This document shows, one piece after another, positions 12,116-21,544 of a stretch of 56,530 nucleotides of DNA (positions are counted from its first letter, which is position 1; each line of letters opens with the position of its first letter). The translations under genes and the position numbers were made by a program. Origin of the DNA: Prasinococcaceae sp. CCMP 1430. Taxonomy: Eukaryota; Prasinodermophyta; Palmophyllophyceae; Prasinococcales; Prasinococcaceae. Below the pieces are notes generated by a model. The model did no database searches. It was given only the letters and a program-made list of their open reading frames with translations, and had not been told where the DNA came from. The stretch lies in the NCBI GenBank assembly GCA_013416795.1, contig RQSC01000015.1:73696-130225 (forward strand), written 5' to 3'.

Positions 12116-12930
12116 AACGCACACGCGGACGCACACACACACACACGCGCGCGCGCACACACACACGCACACGCGGACGCACACGCGCTGGCTCGCGCAC
12201 CTGGTCGTTGAGCCCCGCGGCGTCTACGCAGCGCAGCGCCCCGCGGCACGCGGCGTCGGCGTAGCACCTCGCGAGCTGCGAGGCGCAGTTGCGCGCGAGG
12301 CAGGCGGCCTCGCGCACGCCCACGCGCGAGTTGGCGCCGACGGCGGCCACCTTGCCCTTCGCGGGCGCCACCGAGGCGTCCGCGAGCATCAGCAGCAGGA
12401 AGAGGAGGTCGCCGGGCGTCCTGGCGTTGGTTTGCATGCGCGCGTGTATGCGGCGAGTCAGCATGCGCGAGCGACGCAAACACACACACACTTGCACACA
12501 CACACACACACACACACTTGCACACACACAAACACACACACACACACACACGCACACGCACACACACATACAAACACACACACACGCGCGCACCTCCTCT
12601 CGTAGAGCGCCGTGGCGGCGTTGACGAGCGCGGCGTCCTCGCTGGCGCGGCTCGCGGCGCCGTCCGCGAGCGCGCCGTGGCCAAAGGCGGCCAGCGCCAG
12701 CGCCTCGGCGGGGAGGAAGTGCAGGCGGTTCTGCGCGGCGAGCTCCGCGCCGCAGTCGAAGGCGAAGCCCGTCGGCACGGCGGCGAGGGCCGACGCCACG
12801 GAGGCGGACAGGCCCGGCGCCCCGTCGCCCCCCTCGTCGCCCCCGACGCCCACCGCGACGTAGTAGTCGGCGGCCGCGACGGCGCCGAGGACGGCCTCGT
12901 CGAGCTCATCAGCGGCTTCGACGTCGAGTT
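10256..12930 (-). CDS. Violaxanthin de-epoxidase-related (VDR-like) protein
   Basis: Lipocalin-fold relative of violaxanthin de-epoxidase, the thylakoid-lumen xanthophyll-cycle enzyme; VDR-type members are plastid proteins of uncertain substrate. Exons, 5' to 3': about 12930-12594, 12420-12201, 11913-11668, 11437-11159, 10947-10750, 10519-10256, all in phase. A Cys-rich region (CLARNCASQLARCYADAACR, later CFIQRHNCMGNAAE) precedes the lipocalin part: WIACAGLNPAYEHFPCQYQL, then VYSLEDEPRAMW, then DDLSWALFYYSGAA with YTGAMLATPDG and a final WELIEVTNEGC. GLNP and CQ plus the two late tyrosines match the VDE family; HNCMG points to VDR rather than VDE proper. Between Cys and lipocalin parts is a repeat-encoded THAHTHAPEA segment. 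The 5' end is open: no ATG fits the first exon, so the transit peptide is unseen. It diverges from UBA1. Confidence 0.8.
11321..11390. repeat. Coding 21-bp tandem repeat with TG core
   Basis: Units of GCGCGTGTGTGTGCGCCTCC type repeat in tandem inside an exon of the VDE-related gene. On the coding strand they read in frame as HTHAPEA repeats. No GT donor exists inside the segment on the coding strand, so it cannot easily be an intron. Confidence 0.8.
12077..12107. repeat. (CA)n microsatellite in a VDE-related intron
   Basis: About 15 CA units on the plus strand (TG on the coding strand) inside the intron 12200-11914. Confidence 0.9.
12479..12590. repeat. Compound (CA)n microsatellite in a VDE-related intron
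   Basis: Imperfect CA repeats interrupted by CTTG and CG fill nearly the whole intron 12593-12421. Confidence 0.9.
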
Positions 12931-13402
12931 CGTGGTCATCACCGTCGTCGCGCTGCTCGTCCTCACGAGCCTGTGCATCGTGGGCGTGCTCGCGCTGTCG
13001 GGGCAGCGCGGGCGGGCGGTGGCGACCGCGTTCCTCGGAGGGGCGTCGCGCGCGGCGCGCGCGGGGAAGGGCGGCAGCGGCGCGATCGCGCCACACCGGA
13101 GCACAGCCGATCCGTGGCGCCGCGCCACACCGCCCCCTCCGCGCGCCCGACCCTCCCCACCGTGCGTGCGTGCGCCCAGTCTCGCCCGCCTCCCTGCCCC
13201 AACCCGCGGATCGGACGCGCCCGCCCTGCGCCGCCGCCCGCGCACAGCGGCCTCTCGCGTGCGAGCGCGCGCGCAGAGATCTTGGCGCGGAGCGACGGCG
13301 GTCGTGCGCGCCTCGCCGCGGCAGGAGGCACCGACGGGGCTGTGCGTGTCGGTCGCGTAGGCGCAGGGGACACCGAGAAACTCTGCCGATGCTGGCCTGC
13401 CA
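12931..13402. other. Divergent region, VDE-related / UBA1
   Basis: About 470 bases between the oppositely oriented genes. It should hold the UBA1 promoter and the missing first exon or transit-peptide region of the VDE-related gene. Frames are open in several directions because of GC content, but none shows a recognisable domain. Confidence 0.4.
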
Positions 13403-16400
13403 ATGAGCCCGGACGGACCTGAGCGTAAGAGGCAGCGGACTGAGAACGGACGGGGCACGGAAGGGCCTCTGGTGAGCGGTGGAGCGAGCGGCGGCGTAGC
13501 CATGGCGGACGCGGCAAAGGCGGCGGCGGGCGATGTGTTGGTCGATGAGGACCTGCATTCGCGCCAGATAGCCGTGTATGGCAAGGAGAGCATGGCGCGC
13601 CTGGCGACGGCCAGGGTGCTCGTGTGCGGCATGCGCGGCCTCGGCGCCGAGATCGCAAAGAACGTGATCCTCGCAGGCGTGAAGGAGGTCGCGGTGCAGG
13701 ACGCCGGCACTGTGTGCATGGCGGACCTCGGCGCGCACTTTTATCTCGGCGAGGAAGATGTTGGGAAGAACCGCGCCGAGGCGTGCGCCCCCCGGCTGCA
13801 GGACCTGAACCGCGCCGTCGCTGTCGCTGGCATCGCCAGCGAACTGAGCGAGGGGCTCATCGCAGGTTACAACGTGGTGGTGATGACAGACGCGGACGCC
13901 GAGACGGCAGTGCGCTTCAACGAGGCATGCCGCGCGGCCGGCGCGGCGTTCGTCAAGGCAGACATTCGCGGCGTCTTTGGTGCTGTCTTCTGCGACTTCG
14001 GCGACGCATTCGTCGTGACCGACACCGACGGCGAGGAGCCGCACACGGGCATCGTGGCGGCCATCTCGCAGGCCAATCCCGCGCTCGTCAACTGCGTAGA
14101 GGACGAGCGCCTCGAATTTCAGGACGGGGATGAGATCTCCTTCGCTGAGGTCAAGGGAATGACTGAGCTCAACGCTGCCGGACCCATCAAGGTCAAGAAT
14201 GTCAAGGCGCACTCGTTCGAGATCGAGTGCGACACGACTGCCTTCGGTGCGTACTCCACGGGCGGCCTTGTGACGCAGGTGAAGCGCCCCAAAACGCTCG
14301 CATTCAAGCCGCTGCGCGCGGCGCTCCCCGATCCTGGCGAGTTCCTGCTCACAGACTTTGCCAAGTTCGACGCGCCGCCGCTGCTGCACCTCGCCTTCCA
14401 GGCGCTCGGCGCATTCAAGGCGCAGCACAAGCGCCAGCCGGGGGTGCACTGCGCGGATGACGCTGCGGCCGTACTTGCGCTTGCGAAGTCGATCAACGAG
14501 GCCGCCCCCGCGACGGTGAAGGTCACGCTCGACGAGGCGGCCGAGAAGAAGATCGCTGCGCTCTCGCACGGCGCCTCGGCCGAGCTCTCTCCCATGGCCG
14601 CCATGTTCGGCGGCATCGTGGGCCAGGAGATCATCAAGGCAGCGACCGGCAAGTTCCATCCGCTGCATCAGTTCCTGTACTTCGACGCGCTCGAGAGCGT
14701 ACCGGAGGGGCTGACCGCCGACGACTGCCGCTCAGGCGAGGGAACGCGCTACCAGGACCAGGTGGCCGTGTTTGGCTCGGGGATGCAGGACAAGCTGCAC
14801 AAGCTCAACACCTTCCTTGTGGGCGCAGGCGCGCTGGGATGCGAGTTCATTAAGAACTTCGCGATGATGGGCCTGGCGTGTGGGTCAGGTTCGCTTACCC
14901 TGACAGACGATGACACCATCGAGAAATCCAATCTCAGCCGGCAGTTCCTGTTCCGCGACTCGAACATTGGCCAGCCCAAGAGCGGGTGCGCCGCCGCGGC
15001 CGCCAAGGTGATGAACACCAACCTCAACGTCAAGGCCATGCAAGAGCGCGTGTCGCCGGACACCGAGAACGTCTTCAACGACCAGTTCTGGAAGACGACC
15101 GACCTTGTGGTGAACGCGCTCGATAACGTGCAGGCGCGTCTGTACGTCGACCAGCGCTGCGTGTACTTCGCCAAGCCGCTGCTTGAGTCGGGCACACTCG
15201 GCACCAAGTGCAACACGCAGATGGTGATTCCGAGGCTCACCGAGAACTACGGTGCGTCTCGAGACCCGCCCGAGAAGACCGCGCCGATGTGCACGCTCCA
15301 CTCCTTCCCGCACAACATCCACCACTGCCTGACGTGGGCCCGCTCCGAGTTCGAGGGTGCGTTTGAGAAGACCCCATCGGATGTGAACGCGTATCTCACG
15401 CGTGCCGACTATGCGAAAGAGGTGCGCGAGGCTGGCGACGCGCAGTCGCGTGAGGGCCTCGAGCGTGCTGCGTCCTGCCTGCTCAAGGACCGCTGCACGA
15501 CTTTCGACGACTGCGTGCGCTGGGCGCGCATGAACTTCGAGGAGTACTTTCACAACAAGATTGCGCAGCTCATCTACACCTTTCCGGAGGACGCCGTTAC
15601 CTCGACGGGCACGCCATTCTGGTCGCCGCCCAAGCGCTTCCCGCAGGTGGTGGCATTCAGCGCGGACGATCCCGCGTGCCAGATGTTTGCGCTCGCTTTT
15701 GCCAATCTGCGCGCAGAGACCTTCAACATTGAGAAGCCAGCATGGGCCAGCGACGCTGCAGCGGTAGCGCGCGCGGTGGCGGGCGTTGTGGTGCCCGAGT
15801 TCAAGCCAAAGTCAGGCGTTACCATCGTGACGGACCCCAAGGCCACCTCGGCGTCGGCGTCAGAGCCCATAGATGACGCCGCGGTGATTGACAAGACGCT
15901 CGCCGAGATGGAGGCCGTGAAGGCCATGCTGCCGGCGGGCTACGCTCTGGTGGCGGCCGAGTTCGAGAAGGACGACGACACCAATTTTCACATGGATGCT
16001 ATTGCGTCGCTCGCCAACCTGCGCGCGCGCAACTACCACGTGGAGGAGGTTGACAAGCTCAAGGCCAAGTTCATCGCCGGCCGCATCATCCCCGCAATCG
16101 CGACCACCACTGCCATGGCCACCGGCCTGGTGTGCCTCGAGCTCTACAAGGTGCTCAACGAAGCGCCGGTGGAGGCCTACCGCAACACCTTCGCCAACCT
16201 GGCGCTGCCGCTGTTCGCCATGTCAGAGCCCATGCCACCCGCTACGCTGAAGTACAATGGCATGGAGTGGTCACTTTGGGACAGGTGGGTGATCGACGGC
16301 GACGTGATGGTGCAGCAGCTGCTCGACTATTTCAGCGAGAAGAAGCTGAGCTGCTACTCCGTCTCGTGCGGTCAGTCGCTGCTGTACAACTCGATCTTCC

Positions 16401-16606
16401 CTAAGCACCGTGAACGCATGGGCAAGAAAGTTAGCGAGCTCGCCTTCGAAATCGCGAAGGTAGAGGTTCCAGAGGGGCGCGACTGGGTGGACGTGGTGGT
16501 CGCTTGCGAGGCCGAGTATGGCGACGAGGACGAAGGCAAGGACCTCGGCGTGGAGGATGGCGAGGACGTTGACATCCCTGTGGTGTCTATTGTCTTCAAG
16601 CGCTAG
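13403..16606 (+). CDS. UBA1: Ubiquitin-activating enzyme E1
   Basis: Adenylates ubiquitin with ATP, then carries it as a thioester for transfer to E2 enzymes; nuclear and cytosolic. A single exon of 1,067 codons, the usual UBA1 length (about 1,050-1,080). The first ThiF-like half starts near residue 34 with DEDLHSRQIAVYGKESM, then LVCGMRGLGAEIAKNVIL. The active adenylation half begins near residue 473 with VGAGALGCEFIKNFAMMG, then DDDTIEKSNLSRQFLFR. The catalytic cysteine is Cys630 in PMCTLHSFPHNIHH. LYKVLNE and the C-terminal ubiquitin-fold domain complete it. The first 33 residues include a basic ERKRQR patch that could be a nuclear localisation signal; the next in-frame ATG (13502) is a possible alternative start. 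Lacking introns, it contrasts with most neighbours. The gene shares a promoter region with the VDE-related gene. Confidence 0.97.
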   Translation: MSPDGPERKRQRTENGRGTEGPLVSGGASGGVAMADAAKAAAGDVLVDEDLHSRQIAVYGKESMARLATARVLVCGMRGLGAEIAKNVILAGVKEVAVQDAGTVCMADLGAHFYLGEEDVGKNRAEACAPRLQDLNRAVAVAGIASELSEGLIAGYNVVVMTDADAETAVRFNEACRAAGAAFVKADIRGVFGAVFCDFGDAFVVTDTDGEEPHTGIVAAISQANPALVNCVEDERLEFQDGDEISFAEVKGMTELNAAGPIKVKNVKAHSFEIECDTTAFGAYSTGGLVTQVKRPKTLAFKPLRAALPDPGEFLLTDFAKFDAPPLLHLAFQALGAFKAQHKRQPGVHCADDAAAVLALAKSINEAAPATVKVTLDEAAEKKIAALSHGASAELSPMAAMFGGIVGQEIIKAATGKFHPLHQFLYFDALESVPEGLTADDCRSGEGTRYQDQVAVFGSGMQDKLHKLNTFLVGAGALGCEFIKNFAMMGLACGSGSLTLTDDDTIEKSNLSRQFLFRDSNIGQPKSGCAAAAAKVMNTNLNVKAMQERVSPDTENVFNDQFWKTTDLVVNALDNVQARLYVDQRCVYFAKPLLESGTLGTKCNTQMVIPRLTENYGASRDPPEKTAPMCTLHSFPHNIHHCLTWARSEFEGAFEKTPSDVNAYLTRADYAKEVREAGDAQSREGLERAASCLLKDRCTTFDDCVRWARMNFEEYFHNKIAQLIYTFPEDAVTSTGTPFWSPPKRFPQVVAFSADDPACQMFALAFANLRAETFNIEKPAWASDAAAVARAVAGVVVPEFKPKSGVTIVTDPKATSASASEPIDDAAVIDKTLAEMEAVKAMLPAGYALVAAEFEKDDDTNFHMDAIASLANLRARNYHVEEVDKLKAKFIAGRIIPAIATTTAMATGLVCLELYKVLNEAPVEAYRNTFANLALPLFAMSEPMPPATLKYNGMEWSLWDRWVIDGDVMVQQLLDYFSEKKLSCYSVSCGQSLLYNSIFPKHRERMGKKVSELAFEIAKVEVPEGRDWVDVVVACEAEYGDEDEGKDLGVEDGEDVDIPVVSIVFKR

Positions 16607-16870
16607 ACAACGAAAGCTGCAGCACATACATGGTCTACAGAAGCAGGGCGAGTGTGAGCCCTATCCATTACATCGGCATATCAAGCGCTTCGCACCGCGA
16701 GGCCGCTTTCCCAGTGATGAACCTTCGGTTGTCACGACAGAGCCAGAGAGCGCACCGCTCCGCGCGCGCGCATGATCGGCCCGTGAAAGCGCGCTTGTGG
16801 AGTGCGAGTGCGGAGTGGGCGGGCGCGGGGGGGAGTGGGGGGGCGTTGATTTGCCCTCTGCTTGCCGCCA
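16607..16870. other. Convergent gap, UBA1 / ACBP
   Basis: 264 bases between stop codons, with no coding signal. A G-rich run at about 16826-16843 is the only notable feature. Confidence 0.5.
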
Positions 16871-17697
16871 TTACTCTGCCAATTCGCAGACCTTGCACGT
16901 GAAGAGCTCAACAGCCTCGGGCTGGGGCGTCCCACGCAATGCGTCCCACGCGTCCCACTCGGCCGCGCTCAGCAGGCCGGCCATGCCGCCGATGAGACCG
17001 GGCCTGTCGATGACGACATTACCGAACGTGGCCTGCCACCTACACGCTTTGAGTGCGAGTGCGTCCGCGTCCGATAGAGTCAGCTGCAAGGACCTTTCAA
17101 CCGCGTCGCCGAGCTCACGTCCGAGCGTCCAGAGCCTTGGTTCGCCTGCCGCGCGGCTCCACACGGTGCGGAGGAACGCAGGCGCGCGGGCGCCCTTGGC
17201 ACGCATGTCGTCGTAAAACGCCCTGTTTGGGCTCGAGGGGGTGTCACTGCCGAGGGCTGTGAGAGCTACAACGTCGGCGTAGCGAGCCTTGGCTGCATCC
17301 TTGGACAGCGAGCTGAAGGTCTTCCACGCAGCATACTTTACGCGGTCCCGCGAAGGCGAATGTGTCGAGCGAGCGGGTGTTAGCCGGCGATAGAGGGCAG
17401 AGGTTCCTCTCGCGTACTGGGAGCGGCAAACGCTGCGCGACGGAGCACCCACCACCCTACCTTAAAGCGAGCCTCCGGTCCCGCCAGCATGCCCGGCGCC
17501 GCGCTCGGATTGTCTGCTGCCGGCCCGACGGTCGCCTGCTTGAACAGCCCGTAGAGCACGAGACGGTGTGCGTCCCCGAGCGGCGCTTCACCGCCCACGC
17601 CTGGCGCCTTGGGCAGCGCACGCACGTACTCCAGGCAGTCATCGAAGTGCGGCACGGAGGCCGCCACATCGGCGGCGGTCGGGTATTCCGCCGCCAT
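16871..17697 (-). CDS. Double acyl-CoA-binding protein (two ACBP domains)
   Basis: Binds acyl-CoA esters for intracellular transport and buffering. Exons 17697-17461 and 17335-16871 (intron 125 bases, GTAGGG to AAAG) give 233 residues. Domain 1, residues about 15-100, has HFDDCLEYVRALPKAPG, then LVLYGLFKQATVG with the diagnostic KQATVG, then PGMLAGPEARFKYAAWKTF, the intron falling exactly at RFK/YAAW. After a linker, residues about 155-233 form a second domain: LALKACRWQATFGNVVIDRP, GLLSAAEWDAWDALRGTP and LFTCKVCEL. There KQATVG has become RWQATFG but the WDAWDALRGT signature is intact. Typical ACBPs have about 90 residues and one domain. No signal or transit peptide is evident, so a cytosolic location is likely. 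It converges on UBA1 and diverges from LTD. Confidence 0.88.
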
Positions 17698-18299
17698 TGC
17701 CGCGGGCGCCTGCCGGCGGCCGCCGCGGGCACCGGTGTGGCCCTGCCGCCGCTGGCCACGCCAAGCCCCCCCGGCGCGAGCGCGCGCGGCGCCAGCTTGG
17801 CGCCGCCCCGCACTGCGGCCGGCCCGCGCAGGGGCCGGCGAGAATCAGAATCACCGTCGATTTCCTCTCCAAATTGGCCTCGTGGCTCACTTTTTGGGGC
17901 GCGCGGCTCCGGAATTCCGGCCGGCGGCATCGGTTGGTGGCGCCCGCTGCCTGCCTGTCCGGGCGAGCCTCGCCAATGCATCGCATTGAATTGGCAGAAT
18001 TGCCATCGGTCGGTGCCTCCATCGGGGAGGCCAGCCAGCGGCAATCGGAACAGGCCCCACTCTGCGGATCTCGGTCTGGCGGCGGGCGGGGGCGCGGCGG
18101 GCACTGGCGCGCAGATCTTATCTCATCCCCGCTGCCGAAGCCCTCGCGAGGGAGCGCCTCTGCGCGGGGTGGATTCGGCGGTACCGATGGGTTCCACCGT
18201 GGGGGGGAGGTTCACGGAGGTGCTCGCGGGTTCCAAGGAGCGCCCCATCACGCGGGGCGCACCGGACGCGCGACAGCGCCAAGGCGGTGGCGCGCAGGC
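17698..18299. other. Divergent region, ACBP / LTD
   Basis: Likely bidirectional promoter. It contains a 12-base perfect palindrome, CCGGAATTCCGG, at 17909-17920. The adjoining GAATTCCGGCCG (17912-17923) recurs upstream of SLX1 at 33077. No other coding sequence recognised. Confidence 0.45.
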
Positions 18300-19173
18300 A
18301 TGCGGCGCGTGCGCGCCACACGACGCGCGCGGCGCGGGTGCTTTGCGTGGAGCGCGACAGAGCGCACGGCAGGTACCGCACGGGTCGGGTGGGGCGGCCG
18401 CGCGCCGCGCGCAGCTGCGCGCCGCGGCCGCGGGGTGCGCTGCACAGCGCTCTTCAACAGGGTACGTTCGGTCCGCGCGGCCACGCGCGCGGCAGCGCCG
18501 GCATCAGCACGAGCTTCGGGCATCCTCCAACTCGGATCCCAACTGCGCGTGCACATGCATCAATGCTCCGGATCGCATTCCCCGCGCCCGCGCCCTTCCC
18601 CCGCGCCAAGCACCACTAGCTGCGCCAGGCACCGCTTGCACCGCTGACCCCGCGCTTCGCATCGTTCCGCCGTTCCTGCTCCCTACGGGTCGCCTCTGCC
18701 GCTGTGTGGTCGAACTGGCGCGCGTGCGCACCGTGCTCATGCCCCCACAGTTTCGCCAGAACAGTGAGGATGCCGGCGTGTACGAGTCGCAAGGCCGCGA
18801 CGACATCGACGAGGACGACGTCGAGATGTACTTCAACTACATGGGCATGCTCGCCAACGAGGGCTCGTACGATCGCATGCAGAAGTTTTTCGAGGCCGGC
18901 ATCCACCCATGCGATATCATCCTGCTGATGGCGTGTGAGGAGGGTGACACGCCCAAAATCGAGGAGCTAATCAAGGCTGGCGCGGACACGAGCGTGAAGG
19001 ACTGGCAGGGCAAGACGTGCATGGAGCTGGCCGCTAACGACAAGGTCTGGCGCGCAACCGACGCCACCCCGCCCCTCGTGCGCCACCGGTGCCCAATGCA
19101 TGTGTCACTGACCCCTTGAGCCATGCGCAATGTGCCGGCACCCTCGTCGACGCAGGTGAAGGCGCTGCTCTGA
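18300..19173 (+). CDS. LTD: LHCP translocation defect protein (LTD/GDC1), plastid
   Basis: In plants LTD is a stromal ankyrin-like protein that passes imported light-harvesting proteins from the envelope to the chloroplast SRP. Exons 18300-18461, 18751-19044 and 19156-19173 give 157 residues, close to the plant length of about 175. The mature part reads DAGVYESQGRDDIDEDDVEM, YFNYMGMLANEGSYDRM, GIHPCDIILLMACEEGD and KIEELIKAGADTSVKDWQGK, matching LTD throughout; only one ankyrin-like repeat is present, as in LTD. The first exon encodes 54 Arg/Ala-rich residues ending TALFNR, a plausible stromal transit peptide with no hydrophobic signal sequence; its ATG is my choice from phase and a GTACGT donor, so less certain than the rest. 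The last exon is only 18 bases (VKALL). Introns are 289 and 111 bases. Confidence 0.88.
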
Positions 19174-19486
19174 GATATGGACGCAAACGGACGAGGGGGT
19201 GCAGGTGGCTTGGTGTCTGAGCAACCTTCACCATCTTATAAAAGAGCGTTGATGGCACTCTCTTGGCACGCTTGCAAGCCGCGGGGTACGCGTGTCCCCG
19301 TGCATGCGAGCGCATGCGTGGGCCCTCGCTCATGCGCTCCTCTCGTCGTCGTCGCTTGCGCCTTCCCTTGCAAAAGCGCCTTTGCGTGCGGCGACCGAAA
19401 CTTTTGCTATGCTCAGCTCCCCCGCCAACGCCGTCGTCGTAGTCACCCCGATGGGCGCACTGCCCTCTTCTCCGATGTTCGCGACA
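19174..19486. other. Convergent gap with a TATA-like element and small ORF
   Basis: Between the LTD and cereblon stops. TTATAAAAG at about 19235-19243 resembles a TATA box on the plus strand. About 60 bases later an ORF of 67 codons (ATG at 19304, stop at 19505-19507) encodes a Ser/Ala-rich, transit-like peptide and overlaps the cereblon 3' end. I see no domain and treat it as unproven. Confidence 0.3.
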
Positions 19487-21066
19487 TCACTCCCGTCGCG
19501 GGCTTAGACAGGCGGGATGAGCTCGTTCAGTGCCACTGCATCGATGCCTGCGAGCTGCGTGCGCGAGAGCTGCGATTTTTTCGCCGACAGCGGGCGGGCG
19601 CGCGGGATAGCTTGATGTGTCAGTGCCAGCTGCTGTCGGCGAAGGGCGGTGGTGCAGAGACGCTGCCGTAGCTGTCGCATGGTGCGCGCTTGCACGCACC
19701 CCAAAGAATTGTGCCGGGCGCAGCCCACGGCGCTCGGCCGTGAATCGCCAACCCAGGTGCGAACCGCACTGTGCGCACGACGCAATGGTCCACTGCCACC
19801 CTGGAAACCACTGCGGGCGCAACGGGTGCCAAATTTGATACCCAGGGAATGCGTCAGCCAGTTGTGCTTCAAGAGTGTGAGTGCGCTCCGTTTGCAGATG
19901 ATCCCCGCAAGAGGTATCGCGCACGAGCAGTGTGACACACGGCATCGGCGAAAGGTCCTTTGTTTCAGCCCGTGCGCGCCCGCTGCACGCACCGAGTCTT
20001 GAGAAGAGGGCGTCCCGTACAGCATGACACTCGTCGCATCAACGTCGCGGACAGTCAGCGTGTCATGAACGGCTCCGTGTGCGTTCACGAATGCGTTCTG
20101 CGCACCGCCGGCTGCATCCATCGCGAATACAGCAGCGGCTCGCGCGCACGCGCGGCCGCAGTGCGCACAGCGCAGCACTCGCATGTACTGCAGCGCCGCG
20201 GTGCACGCACGCAAGCGACGCGTCGTGGAGCCAACCTGCAGGAGCGCCACTCGCTGCTCGTCGGACAGCGGGAGTTGAGATGAAAGCCAGAAGCTTAGCT
20301 TGATTGGACCCATGGCCAGTAGCTTCTCCGCGTCTGCTCGGTCGCCCCCGATGCCAGCTTCAAGGGCTGCATTGGCCGCCACCGACGCTGCAGCTCGCTC
20401 GTCGGCACTTCGATAAACCCAGCTCCGATGCGCTGCACACTCGGGGGGTGGGCCATGCGGCGCGGCCTCGTCACTCAGCGGCTGCACATCGACGTAGCCT
20501 CTCGGGCACATGGCTTGGCGCGCATGGCCGTCCTCACTCGCGCCCTCGCTGGCTTCTGATGCGCCGAGCGAGAGAGCTTCGCCCTCGTCCGCAGTGAGGC
20601 GCCTGCAACGGCGCACCCCCGCCAGCAAAACAGCATCTGTGTTGTCTACGATTCCGCGCACCTCAGTAATCGTGCCGTAGGCAGGCGCATGCGCTGCGAA
20701 AACGGCAATCAGGTGGCGGAGCGCTGGGTCGGCTGAGCCGTTGGCGCGCTCAGCTGCCGCACGTACTGCACTGCCACGCGCCGGCAGTGAAGCGTGCGGG
20801 AAGACGCATCCTGCGCCAGGCGGGAGCATGAGAACGGGCAGACGCGCCGCAGTCGCTCGCACATCGCGACCTCCCGCTAGTCGACGCGTCGTGCCAAGAT
20901 ATGAGTGCTCCAGAGCGGGTGCGACAACGGACGCGCCGTTGCTCCCCTCCGCTGCTTCGCCATCCTCTTCTCCATCACCAGCGACGCCAGCGTCCGTACC
21001 CACGTGCATCAGTCCGTCCACCTCTCGACCTTCCACTGTGCCACTCAGGGGCAACAGCCGCACCAA
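19487..21066 (-). CDS. CRBN: Cereblon-like protein (LON domain plus CULT domain)
   Basis: Substrate receptor of the CUL4-DDB1 ubiquitin ligase in animals and plants; the CULT domain binds cyclic-imide degrons and thalidomide-type ligands. Exons 21066-19993 and 19810-19487 (intron 182 bases, phase 0) give 465 residues. The LON-like part has LPVLMLPPGAGCVFPHASLP and LIAVFAAHAPAYGTITEVRG. Then LSFWLSSQLPLSDEQRVALL matches the DDB1-contact region. The CULT domain has a first CxxC (CAHCGRAC), NAHGAVHDTLTVRD, and after the intron WFPGWQWTIASCAQCGSHLG, with the second CxxC and the three cage tryptophans (third in GWRFTA). The end FFGVRAS fits, but the last 70 or so residues are unlike known cereblons and may hide another splice. 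Divergent from the glycosyltransferase gene. Confidence 0.92.
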
Positions 21067-21544
21067 CGTGCCTGGCGCTCGTCTTCCACCGCTTTATGCC
21101 GCCACCACGTCCGTCCACCCTCGCTCCTTTCGTGCACCTGTGCCTGTCTTCCTGCCTACCACTTGTCTCCCTCTCTGTTCGTGCACGACACGTGTCAGGC
21201 GCTCTCGCTGCGTCGACCAGGCGGCCGCTGTCACTCGCGCACGAGCGTGCGCGCCCTGCTTGTGTGCCAATCCGGGGGGGAGGCTCTTCCCAGCACGCGC
21301 GCCCCAGCCAACACGCGCACGCGCGCTCGCGCCCTGGGATGGTGCAGCGCGCGCGGTCGCGCGGCGTGTGGAGACGCGAAGCAGCGCGCGCCACTTGCCG
21401 CACTTTTCGCAAACACGCAAACAGCGCATGTGCGCGGTGTGCCGCACGCCGAACTGACGGCACACCTGGAGGCCGCGTCGTTGCCGCACCTCGCACGAAG
21501 CGGGAGTGTGGAGAGGGGAAGGAGAAGCTCTGAGGAGCGCTAGC
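21067..21544. other. Divergent region, cereblon / glycosyltransferase
   Basis: 478 bases with no recognisable product in any frame. It probably holds both promoters. Confidence 0.45.

Noticed and set aside
12612-12863. Plus-strand 83-codon ORF resembling a transit peptide
   Set aside because: It is exactly antisense to an exon of the VDE-related gene that splices in phase with its neighbours; the Ala/Ser richness follows from that.
13403-16606. Intronless UBA1 as a processed or transferred gene
   Set aside because: Full length with all catalytic motifs, standard codon use and a normal promoter position; lack of introns alone is not evidence.
19720-19760. 28-base intron near the end of cereblon (GTGCGTGC to GACAG)
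   Set aside because: Far shorter than any other intron here (86 bases or more); kept only as a note on the unresolved 3' end.
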